The position numbers were made by a program, and so were the translations under genes. This document shows, piece by piece, positions 44,789 through 52,318 of a stretch of 64,000 nt of DNA. The DNA is taken from positions 930,001 to 994,000 of the forward strand of contig NZ_CP073315.1 in assembly GCF_018140925.1 (NCBI RefSeq). The letters are read 5' to 3'. Source of the DNA: Psychrobacillus sp. INOP01 (GTDB lineage: Bacteria > Bacillota > Bacilli > Bacillales_A > Planococcaceae). The notes beneath the pieces are model-generated. The model worked only from the letters and a program-made list of their open reading frames with translations, made no database searches and was not told the DNA's origin. Every line of letters starts with the position of its first letter. Within the stretch, counting starts at the first letter, position 1.

Positions 44789-45574
44789 TTATGCTAGACC
44801 TCCGCCATCAACCGTAAGAACCGTTCCCGTGACCCAAGAAGCCATATCACTAGCCAAGAACAGTACACCTTTACTGATATCTAGCGGGGTTCCAATTCGA
44901 TTTAGTGGTCTATCAACTGCTGAAGTTGCTAAAAAAGCATCTTCATCCTGTTTTAATTGTTTTGCCTCATCTCTTAGAAGAGGTGTGTCTGTATCTCCAG
45001 GGCAAATACAATTCACTCGAATATTTTGTGGTCCATGATCAATAGCCATTGCTCTTGTTAAATTCACAACGCCAGCTTTCGCGGCACAATAAGATGCTGC
45101 CAGATCCCCACCTTTCAATCCCCATCCAGATCCGGTGTTAACAATGCTTCCTCCACCGTTTTTATACATAATAGGAATAATATACTTAGATAATAGAAAT
45201 GCTCCTTTTAACGAAACATTTAGTACTAAATCCCAATCTTCTTCAGTATGATCGACAACTGTTTTTCGCCGGATGACTCCTGCATTATTGAAAAGTACAT
45301 CAATTTTACCGAAGTCATCTTCGATTCTCTTAGCAGTTGCTTTGCAATCTTCCGAAGATGTCACATTGCATTTGTAAAATTTTGCGTTTACGTCTTTATC
45401 ACTTAACTCCGCAGCAACCTTTTTTCCTTTTTCTTCATTAATATCTATTAACGCTACTGAGGCCCCAAGTTCTGCAAATAAATTTGCAGTAGCTAAACCT
45501 ATTCCTGATGCAGCACCTGTAATAGCAACTACTTTGTTTTTTACCCCTAATAAGTCTTCGTAATTCAAATGCAT
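44789..45574 (-). CDS. Short-chain dehydrogenase/reductase, first gene of sigma-54 operon
   Basis: A 261-residue classical SDR: TGAASGIGLATA, NNAGVIRR, catalytic Ser in NTGSGWG and YCAAKAG (Tyr and Lys), C-terminal TVLTVDGGGLA. Asp in LIDINE suggests NAD(H). Twenty-seven bases upstream of its start lies a perfect sigma-54 promoter. Shared operon with the GcvP-like subunits suggests it oxidises or reduces an intermediate of that amino-acid pathway. Confidence 0.88.
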   Translation of the reverse strand: MHLNYEDLLGVKNKVVAITGAASGIGLATANLFAELGASVALIDINEEKGKKVAAELSDKDVNAKFYKCNVTSSEDCKATAKRIEDDFGKIDVLFNNAGVIRRKTVVDHTEEDWDLVLNVSLKGAFLLSKYIIPIMYKNGGGSIVNTGSGWGLKGGDLAASYCAAKAGVVNLTRAMAIDHGPQNIRVNCICPGDTDTPLLRDEAKQLKQDEDAFLATSAVDRPLNRIGTPLDISKGVLFLASDMASWVTGTVLTVDGGGLA

Positions 45575-45600
45575 CTCTCCCTCTCTACGTAAATTAATAT

Positions 45601-45616
45601 TGCAATTTGTGTGCCA
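45601..45616 (-). promoter_or_regulatory. Sigma-54 promoter of the GcvP-like operon
   Basis: Minus strand TGGCACACAAATTGCA, a perfect match to TGGCACNNNNNTTGCW, with GG and GC ten bases apart. Confidence 0.88.
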
Positions 45617-45701
45617 ACTATTTTAAAGTAAAAAACTCATATAAAACAAAGAGTATTGCTAACGTGTAGTAAATAATTCTATAAATAACTAGTGTCATAG
45701 A

Positions 45702-45725
45702 TGACAAAGTTTGTCTGTTTTGTCA
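45702..45725. promoter_or_regulatory. Enhancer (UAS) of the GcvP-like operon
   Basis: TGACAAA (45702-45708) and TTTTGTCA (45718-45725), an inverted pair centred about 105 bases upstream of the sigma-54 promoter. The same TGACAAA palindrome occurs at 46755-46780, again about 109 bases from a sigma-54 promoter. Likely site of the activator at 46866-48260. Confidence 0.65.
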
Positions 45726-45754
45726 TTTACGTCATCTCTTTAAAACTAGTGAAG

Positions 45755-46501
45755 TTATGCTAGTTCTCCACCGTCAATTGGAATATGTTGTCCTGTAATA
45801 TACTTCGCTTCTGAAGATGCTAAGAAAGCAAATAATCCAGCAACTTCTTCGGGTTGGGCGTGGCGTTTTAATGGAATTTTTTCATTTACTTGTTCTAATG
45901 CTTCTGGGCTATATTCTGCCATTTGCATTGGAGTAAGTACATATCCCGGACAAACCGTATTTACACGAATTGTAGGTGCTAATTCCAATGCCATCGTTCG
46001 TGCTAAAAGATTTACACCAGCTTTTGAGGCATTGTAATCCGCATAATTTGGATGTCCTACTAAACCGTTAGTAGAAGCTGTCATTAAAATTACTCCATTT
46101 TCCTGTTTAATCATTCTCTTCGCCGCTTCTTGTGCTGCATAGAAAGTACCATTCAGATTAACGCCGATTACTTTATTCCATTGTTCTGGCGTAATATCTA
46201 GAAAACTAGATCTAACGCTTATGCCGGCATTTGCAATAAGGATATCAATACCACTAGCCAAGTCATCTATCTTTAGAAACGCATCTTGTACACTCTCGTA
46301 ATTGCTTACATCCGCGACGATACCATGTTTAATATCCGGATATTCACTCAATACTCTATCTAATGATTCTTTATTGTTATCAATTATAGTGACAATTGCA
46401 TTTTCATCTGCAAATCGAAGAGCCGTAGCAAGCCCAATGCCACTAGCACCTCCAGTTATAACAACACGTTTTTCACTTAGACTATCTTGATAGTTACTCA
46501 T
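45755..46501 (-). CDS. Short-chain dehydrogenase/reductase with its own sigma-54 promoter
   Basis: Classical SDR of about 248 residues: TGGASGIGLATALR, NAGISVRS, catalytic Ser in TASTNG and YNASKAG, C-terminal GQHIPIDGGELA. ATG 46501 or 46513 are possible starts; GGAGGG touches the latter too closely. A sigma-54 promoter lies at 46651-46666. Only moderately like the SDR at 44789, so probably a different step. Confidence 0.85.
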   Translation of the reverse strand: MSNYQDSLSEKRVVITGGASGIGLATALRFADENAIVTIIDNNKESLDRVLSEYPDIKHGIVADVSNYESVQDAFLKIDDLASGIDILIANAGISVRSSFLDITPEQWNKVIGVNLNGTFYAAQEAAKRMIKQENGVILMTASTNGLVGHPNYADYNASKAGVNLLARTMALELAPTIRVNTVCPGYVLTPMQMAEYSPEALEQVNEKIPLKRHAQPEEVAGLFAFLASSEAKYITGQHIPIDGGELA

Positions 46502-46650
46502 TTTTGAATCCATCCCTCCACTTTCAACCTATTGATTGTTTAAAGGTCTCATTTGTTTAAAGTTTCTACATATCTATCCTCCTTACTAATTCAAGAAGCA
46601 AATTATTAACATCCCTGAATTTTCCATACTCTACTTATACTTATTAATCT

Positions 46651-46666
46651 TGCAATTTCCATGCCA
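46651..46666 (-). promoter_or_regulatory. Sigma-54 promoter of the second SDR
   Basis: Minus strand TGGCATGGAAATTGCA: one mismatch (T for C) to TGGCACNNNNNTTGCW, correct spacing. Confidence 0.8.
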
Positions 46667-46754
46667 ACTATAGTAAATGGACTACAAATTGGATAAAGAC
46701 TAGGAAAATGTGTAAACATGAAAAAAGATATTAATTAATTGCATATGACACTTT

Positions 46755-46780
46755 TGACAAATGACATAACATATTTGTCA
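46755..46780. promoter_or_regulatory. Enhancer (UAS) of the second SDR
   Basis: TGACAAAT (46755-46762) and ATTTGTCA (46773-46780), perfect 8-bp arms, centre about 109 bases upstream of the sigma-54 promoter. It ends 18 bases before the -35 box of the activator gene, so it may also mediate autoregulation. Confidence 0.65.
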
Positions 46781-46797
46781 CAATAATCATTTTTAAA

Positions 46798-46826
46798 TTG
46801 ACTATTCAGAATCTTATAAATATAAT
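46798..46826 (+). promoter_or_regulatory. Sigma-A promoter of the activator gene
   Basis: TTGACT (46798-46803), 17-base spacer, TATAAT (46821-46826), 40 bases before the ATG. Confidence 0.8.
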
Positions 46827-46865
46827 TTTGATAGAAGATGAATAAGTTAAATGAGAGGTGATTGA

Positions 46866-48260
46866 ATGATTTTATTAAGTTCTATTTCGAAAGTAATTCA
46901 AGCTTTTTCAGGACTTTTGCAAGTCGATATTGCCTGTTTTGATAAAAATGGACGTATAATAGCCGCAACCGAGGATTATATAACACTTAAGGGTATGAAG
47001 GTCCATGTTCCTTTTTTTGATAAAATATATGGAAATCACATTACTCTACTTCACCAACCTGGAGATATGAATATGTGTGAGGGTTGTCATTTTTTTAATA
47101 AATGTCCATCAAAAGCGGAACTCATTCAAGATATGATGTTTAATGGGGAAAAGTTTGGATATCTTTCTTTTGTTAGTCTATCCAGTCATAATAAAAGTGT
47201 TTTAATTGAACAAAAAGATTTCTACACAGAGTGGTTAACCCGTTTAAAAGATATTATCATTTCAATTTTAAGGGATTCAAATGAATTCAAAAGTAATCTT
47301 TCACCTGTTTATTCTTCCGGAAACTACATTTTCGGAGATAGTAATGCGTTTAAATATATTACTAAATTGGTCAAAAAAATGCGTAATAGTACATCAACAG
47401 TTCTTATTACCGGAGAGACGGGGACTGGCAAAAGTATGCTCGCAAAATACATTCATGAAAATAGCACAGTGAGTGATGGTCCACTAGTAGAAATTAACTG
47501 CGCAAGTATTCCTGAGAGTTTATTTGAAAGTGAATTATTTGGATATGAAAGTGGTGCGTTTACTAACGCTAGGAAGGGTGGAAAAAAAGGTTATTTTGAA
47601 TCCGCAGATAACGGCACGTTATTCTTAGATGAAATTGCGGAGATTCCAATTCACTTGCAATCGAAGCTATTAAAGGTTTTACAAGATGGGATAATCCAAC
47701 GGGTTGGCGGAACTAGTGTTAAAAAGGTAAATGCTAGAATAATAGCTGCTACAAACCAACCACTGGAAAAATCTATACAAGAAAAGAAGTTCCGGTCAGA
47801 CCTATTTTATCGTTTAAATGTAATCCCTATTAATATCCCCCCTTTAAGAGAAAGGCTACTTGATTTACCTTTACTTGTAGAAGAAATGATGGAAAACTTA
47901 AAACATCGATCTGGTAAGTATTTCAACTCTTATACAAGTGGATTTATGGAAGCCCTTTCTTCTTATCACTGGTCAGGTAATTTGAGAGAACTTGAAAACG
48001 TTATTGAATATAGTATGAATTTTGAAAATGACAGTACTTTAACTGAAGCGTCTCTTCCCCCTTACTTATCAGACAATTACAATTTAAATCTGAGTTTATG
48101 CAAGAACATAGAATTAGTAGGAATGGAGAGAGAAATTATCATTCAAAAACTCAATCTCTACGGGAACAGTTACAATGGCAAACAAATGGTAGCTAAAGAC
48201 TTAGGAATTAGTGTTAGAACGCTTTATCGAAAGTTGGATAAGCTAAAAATAGAGTCTTGA
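46866..48260 (+). CDS. Sigma-54-dependent enhancer-binding activator
   Basis: A 464-residue AAA+ activator. Residues 1-135 form a sensor domain resembling a PAS/GAF fold, with Cys23 and a cluster Cys71, Cys74, Cys80 in MCEGCHFFNKCP. The AAA+ domain has Walker A GETGTGKS (183-190), the sigma-contact loop GAFTNA (230-235; consensus GAFTGA), Walker B GTLFLDEIAEI and RLNVIPINIPPLRER. A Fis-type helix-turn-helix (MVAKDLGISVRTLYRKLDKL) ends the protein. Divergent from, and almost certainly the activator of, the two sigma-54 promoters. GAGAGGTGA ribosome site. Confidence 0.9.
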   Translation: MILLSSISKVIQAFSGLLQVDIACFDKNGRIIAATEDYITLKGMKVHVPFFDKIYGNHITLLHQPGDMNMCEGCHFFNKCPSKAELIQDMMFNGEKFGYLSFVSLSSHNKSVLIEQKDFYTEWLTRLKDIIISILRDSNEFKSNLSPVYSSGNYIFGDSNAFKYITKLVKKMRNSTSTVLITGETGTGKSMLAKYIHENSTVSDGPLVEINCASIPESLFESELFGYESGAFTNARKGGKKGYFESADNGTLFLDEIAEIPIHLQSKLLKVLQDGIIQRVGGTSVKKVNARIIAATNQPLEKSIQEKKFRSDLFYRLNVIPINIPPLRERLLDLPLLVEEMMENLKHRSGKYFNSYTSGFMEALSSYHWSGNLRELENVIEYSMNFENDSTLTEASLPPYLSDNYNLNLSLCKNIELVGMEREIIIQKLNLYGNSYNGKQMVAKDLGISVRTLYRKLDKLKIES

Positions 48261-48489
48261 ATCAATTACAAATTTATGTAATTACGCCTAATTTTGAATT
48301 ATTCTTTCCTTAGTCTTCGAGATGTAGGCTTTGCAACTGTAGTAAAAAAATATGAATGATATAATCTTTTTAGTCTGGATGGTAACGTTATTGAACCATT
48401 TGGAGGACGTTTATTTAAAGGGTTTTCTTTAGGTAAAAATTAAATTTATAGATTTTGCGGTTGTTCTAAGAACTAAAAGAAAATTATTA

Positions 48490-48517
48490 AGAGCTTGGAA
48501 TTTCCAAGCTCTTTTTG
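48490..48517 (+). terminator. Terminator-like hairpin
   Basis: Arms AGAGCTTGGAA and TTCCAAGCTCT followed by TTTT. It could end the activator transcript 230 bases upstream or a lost gene. Confidence 0.7.
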
Positions 48518-48599
48518 AATCACATGCAACATTTCGTGTTCTTGGTAAGAGCATGAAATGTCCCATCATGGAACTATATACGTTTAGTACAGCTAGTGT

Positions 48600-48800
48600 T
48601 TTGAGCGAAAAAAATTTAATCAAGATCTTACCGAGATGCTGCAAAAGTATGAACAACATCTTGAAAATCCAATTTTGCGGGATAAACCTCCTGCTAATCT
48701 CCTAGAAAATGTAATAAAGGGTAGCATAGGATTTAAGATTAAGGTGAAAGAAATCTATTATAGGGTTCCTTCATTATTTACCTCAACTTCAGCGAAGTAA
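48600..48800 (+). pseudogene. Gene remnant without start, about 66 codons
   Basis: Open plus-strand frame after a stop at 48594-48596: reads NQDLTEMLQKYEQHLENPIL and VKEIYYRVPSLFTST to a TAA at 48798. The residues look protein-like but no start or ribosome site is seen. Probably the 3' end of a deleted gene. The rest of 48261-49109 holds terminators and repeat copy D; the minus-strand frame over 48429-48659 looks like chance. Confidence 0.35.
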
Positions 48801-48845
48801 AACCAGACTCCACTTCCGTGTCAAAAAATTTTACTTAAACCAAAA

Positions 48846-48882
48846 AGCCACGATTACCGAATCATCTTCGGTAATCGTAGCT
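48846..48882. repeat. Terminator-like hairpin (repeat copy 2)
   Basis: Arms AGCCACGATTACCGA (48846-48860) and TCGGTAATCGTAGCT (48868-48882), one mismatch, loop ATCATCT. Sister of the hairpin at 23575-23611, sharing the flank AACCAAAAAGC and loop. Confidence 0.6.
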
Positions 48883-48921
48883 TTTAGATCTTCATAAATC
48901 GCATTCAAAATTGTGTTTGGT

Positions 48922-48998
48922 CCCTGAGATAGAAACAAACATAAAAATCACAACATTAACGTTTGTTTGAATTAACATGAATGTTTCTGACACAAGGA
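48922..48998. repeat. Palindromic intergenic repeat, copy D
   Basis: 77 bp from CCCTGAGATAGAAACAAACA to GTTTCTGACACAAGG; slightly decayed outer arms, intact core. Confidence 0.82.
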
Positions 48999-49056
48999 CA
49001 TAGTTTTAAAAAGTTACAGTTTCTCCAAGAATACTAACTACTCTTGCTAAATTAAC

Positions 49057-49100
49057 GCAAAAAAGAGGACCCTCTAACATATCACTGAGTAATCCTCTTC
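49057..49100 (-). terminator. Terminator of the HelD-like gene
   Basis: Minus strand AAGAGGA (49093-49099) pairs with TCCTCTT (49063-49069), then six T; directly after the gene. Confidence 0.6.
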
Positions 49101-49109
49101 AAACATATA

Positions 49110-51206
49110 TTATTTACTTTCATAAAATTCTTCTGGAATTCCTTGAATTAATGGTGATGCTTCACCAGAATAGAAAATACGTAAATCGTGGAGAGACCTC
49201 GTGCAGCCTACATATAATAATTTGGCATCATACTTTGAATCTTTATAGTGACTTGCGTCCACATCGATAAGTAGCACTGCATCAAATTCCAAACCTTTAG
49301 CTAAATACACCGGTACCACTGATATACCACCTGCATATTTACTTTGATTTGCTTCAATGACATTCGCATTAATCCCTGCAGTTAGTAACTTTTCATGTAT
49401 CGAACGGCATTCAGCATCTGTTCTACCTATAATCGCAATCGTCTTGAGATTTCCTTTTCGTAAATCTTGTAATACTTTAACGATTTCGGTAATTTGATCA
49501 TCCGTAGCAATCACTTTCACTTTTTCACCACTACGAAAAACTGGTGTTGCAAGACCTACTGGAACTTCAGCATGCTTAATGACCTCATTTGCAAATTCGA
49601 TAATTTCCTTTGTAGAACGATAGCTTCTCGTCAGTTCATAATAACCCGTTTGTTGAAACAATTCTTTAAAGTCATTCCAGTCCTCAATACCTTGATAATT
49701 ATAAATTGCCTGAGATAAATCGCCCAAAATGGTAAAAGAATTTCCCAGTGTAATCTCTTTTAAAACATAAATTTGAAATGGTGAAAAGTCTTGTGCTTCA
49801 TCGATGACAACATGATGAAATTTTTGCTTGCCTTCTATTCCCGTTAATTGATGATGAATATATAGGAGTGGCGCTAAATCTTCTACATTTACTTCTTTCT
49901 TTTGGCAATTCTTTTCTGTTTCTCGTACAAGCGCTTCTGGCAATAGTTCTACTATTTCTTTTCGTTTCATCAAAGATTTATAAAATGATAAAGCGCTTAT
50001 TTTCGGCCAAAACTTCATATATGCATTTAATCTTATATTAGCCTCTTTTTTCAATAGCTTTTTCTCATTGGTTCCTTCGATCTTTTTAAGTTCTATTTCT
50101 ATCCAACGCTTGATTCGTGCAACTAATCGTTCCCTGCGCTTTGTTAATGGATAATGCTTATATTCAACCAATAACCACTTCTTAATTTCATCTACTGTTA
50201 TCACAGCTTGATCCCATAGTTCTAAATTAGTTGTTGGTACTAGATTTTCTTCAAATTGAATGAGACTTCTTTCAATAAATGACTTAAACTTGATTGACCC
50301 TTTTAATTTACCCTGCATAACTTTATTATTGTCACGATTAATTGAAAAAGCTTCTTTCAACTTTTCTTCTGGTTGTTTTAATTTCACCGCATTATCTAAG
50401 AGACGTAACGCCCACTCTGGAAAAGTAGTTTGTTTAATATTACCTACTCCCAGTTCAGGAAGTACACCAGAAATATAGTCTAAAAACAAACTGTTTGGAG
50501 CGAAAATGATCATTCTATCTGCTTGTAGCTGTTCACGATATTCATAAATTAAAAAAGCAAGGCGATGTAAAGCGACAGTTGTTTTCCCACTCCCTGCAAC
50601 CCCTTGGATCAATAATGGCATATTTTTCACAGCTCGGATAATTTCATTTTGCTCAGATTGTATCGTTGAAACGATATCTTTTAATTTATTATCTTTATTT
50701 TCACCTAATCGGTATAAGAGAAATTCGTCTGTCAGGGATACATCTTCACTTCCCTTTACATACGTATCAACCACACGCTCTAGTTCTCTTTTACGAATGG
50801 CTATGTTTCTTTTTAAATAGACTTCTCCTTCTACCAATCCATCAGGCGATTGATAAAAAGCCAGTTCTTCTCCACCATTGAAGGAATAAAACATACTCGC
50901 AACTGGTGCACGCCAATCAATAACTATTGGTTTCTTCGCTTCCTCATCAGATACACCGACTTTCCCAATATATAAAGAATTTGGCTCTAAATGGCCATCC
51001 TCCCTAAAATCTAACCGACCAAAGTATGGCTCTTGTACACCAATTCGTAAGTTTTGCCGATTTAACTCCCTCATACTTTCAAGTACTTGCTCGGTATAGT
51101 TATCTCCATGATAGACCGGAATACTTTCTAGCTTGTGTATTCGGTCATCCAGTGTAGATAAAACCTCTTGCAATCTCTTAAATTCCTCTTCATATATAGT
51201 GCTCAT
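49110..51206 (-). CDS. helD: HelD-like RNA polymerase recycling ATPase (UvrD/Rep superfamily)
   Basis: A 698-residue superfamily 1 ATPase. The N terminus is a charged helical arm (EEEFKRLQEVLSTLDDRIHK), typical of HelD rather than of true UvrD. Then IVIDWRAPVASMFYS, Walker A GVAGSGKTTVALHR, VVIDEAQDFSPFQ, LTRSYRST and the final VPVYLAKGLEFDAV and LYVGCTRSLHDL. HelD binds RNA polymerase and releases stalled or post-termination complexes using ATP. Shorter than B. subtilis HelD (YvgS, about 774). A broader UvrD-like helicase role is the alternative. Confidence 0.82.
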   Translation of the reverse strand: MSTIYEEEFKRLQEVLSTLDDRIHKLESIPVYHGDNYTEQVLESMRELNRQNLRIGVQEPYFGRLDFREDGHLEPNSLYIGKVGVSDEEAKKPIVIDWRAPVASMFYSFNGGEELAFYQSPDGLVEGEVYLKRNIAIRKRELERVVDTYVKGSEDVSLTDEFLLYRLGENKDNKLKDIVSTIQSEQNEIIRAVKNMPLLIQGVAGSGKTTVALHRLAFLIYEYREQLQADRMIIFAPNSLFLDYISGVLPELGVGNIKQTTFPEWALRLLDNAVKLKQPEEKLKEAFSINRDNNKVMQGKLKGSIKFKSFIERSLIQFEENLVPTTNLELWDQAVITVDEIKKWLLVEYKHYPLTKRRERLVARIKRWIEIELKKIEGTNEKKLLKKEANIRLNAYMKFWPKISALSFYKSLMKRKEIVELLPEALVRETEKNCQKKEVNVEDLAPLLYIHHQLTGIEGKQKFHHVVIDEAQDFSPFQIYVLKEITLGNSFTILGDLSQAIYNYQGIEDWNDFKELFQQTGYYELTRSYRSTKEIIEFANEVIKHAEVPVGLATPVFRSGEKVKVIATDDQITEIVKVLQDLRKGNLKTIAIIGRTDAECRSIHEKLLTAGINANVIEANQSKYAGGISVVPVYLAKGLEFDAVLLIDVDASHYKDSKYDAKLLYVGCTRSLHDLRIFYSGEASPLIQGIPEEFYESK

Positions 51207-51282
51207 TATGATACTCCCCCCAACTTTCTAAAATTTCAGTCGAGTTACAATTGTATAAAATATGTATGTACAAAGTCAATTG

Positions 51283-51360
51283 TTCTCTGCGTTAGAAACA
51301 AACGTGGAAATCACAACATTCACGTTTGTTTGAATTAACATGAATGTTTCTGACACAGGG
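51283..51360. repeat. Palindromic intergenic repeat, copy E
   Basis: 78 bp with core AACATTCACGTTTGTTTGAA and end GTTTCTGACACAGGG; left arm has several changes (TTCTCTGCGTTAGAAAC). Confidence 0.85.
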
Positions 51361-51496
51361 AAGGTATTTAATTGTTAGACTACGCTTGATAAAATTTACA
51401 TTGCGGGGCAAGTGCTGCTAGTTGAGGTTTAGTGAGATTTAGACTTCAGCTGGTGGTATGAAACACAAACATGCTTAATAGCCACCTTTAAAAACA

Positions 51497-51748
51497 CTAA
51501 TTCAGAAGTCTATTATGTGCACTTAATACTAATTCATTAAAAAAATCAAACGCCTCATTCTCACTACCAGTTTCTTTAATTATATAGTGGCCTCCACGTT
51601 CTTTTGTTTTATAAACTTTCCACATACCTTGATCAAATGCACATCCAATTACAAGAGGAGCATTTGATATCTTATCCAGTATCATAATGTATTCACCTAA
51701 TTTTAGTTTTTCAGATTCAAATTTATTTAGAAACTCTTGCTTTGTCAC
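51497..51748 (-). CDS. Probable immunity protein of a broken toxin module
   Basis: An 83-residue soluble protein starting at GTG 51748 with GGGGG upstream. LKLGEYIMILDKISNAPLVI and GGHYIIKETGSENEAFDFFN have the look of small SUKH/Imm-type immunity proteins (Imm59-like; family call is tentative). It begins 11 bases after the stop of a toxin C-terminal remnant, the usual toxin-immunity order. It may remain as protection against related strains. Confidence 0.55.
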   Translation of the reverse strand: MTKQEFLNKFESEKLKLGEYIMILDKISNAPLVIGCAFDQGMWKVYKTKERGGHYIIKETGSENEAFDFFNELVLSAHNRLLN

Positions 51749-51759
51749 GTTATTACCCC

Positions 51760-52205
51760 CTAGTATTTCGGAATGGTTCCGATCATTTCTAACATTTCAG
51801 CATTTAATGGTGTTACAATTTGCTCTGCTCCCCCATCCATTAATCTTTCTCCTGAAGAAATTTTCTTCCATGGAGCAGCAGTACCTTTCAGTCCATATGT
51901 GGCATTTGTATTTCAATCACTTTTTTACATTATCTCGAAAATCATTGTAATGTGCCTGAAAATCCGTAAAATCCACATTAGAAATTGGATTCTTTCCATT
52001 AGCCACTACAATTTTATTCAACTCTTCAATACTTCCACTTTTTATGGCATCAATAGCATTAAAATAGGATTCATTATCAAAAGTTCCTTCATGCCTTGCA
52101 GTTGGGTTTTCTAAGTAAGGGATCGCACGTTGATTATATGTGCGTGGAATACCATTATCAGGTATAACAGTGAAATTTTCTCCACCCTTTCCACCGACTC
52201 TATCC
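51760..52205 (-). pseudogene. Frameshifted C-terminal toxin domain remnant
   Basis: Two adjoining minus-strand frames encode parts of a secreted polymorphic toxin. The first contains NFTVIPDNGIPRTYNQRAIP and DESYFNAIDAIKSGSIEEL-like sequence; after a frameshift near 51920 the second has NATYGLKGTAAPWKKISSGE and ends GGAEQIVTPLNAEMLEMIGT before the TAG at 51760. The N-terminal delivery part is absent (a stop lies just before 52205). The immunity gene follows directly. Confidence 0.6.
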
Positions 52206-52318
52206 CTTTAAATGGATCTATTTTAGTATAGCATTTACATATAATTTGCAATATGTAGGAAAAAACTATGAAATTGTGTTGTATAATGTATATAACTTTA
52301 ATACTAAAGAGGTGCAAT

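Noticed and set aside
44770-45754. Glycine riboswitch before the GcvP-like genes
   Set aside because: I looked for the tandem aptamer layout and saw none; the region holds a sigma-54 promoter and enhancer instead.
48429-48659. Minus-strand frame of 76 codons
   Set aside because: Covers a terminator hairpin and a plus-strand gene remnant; no start signals.
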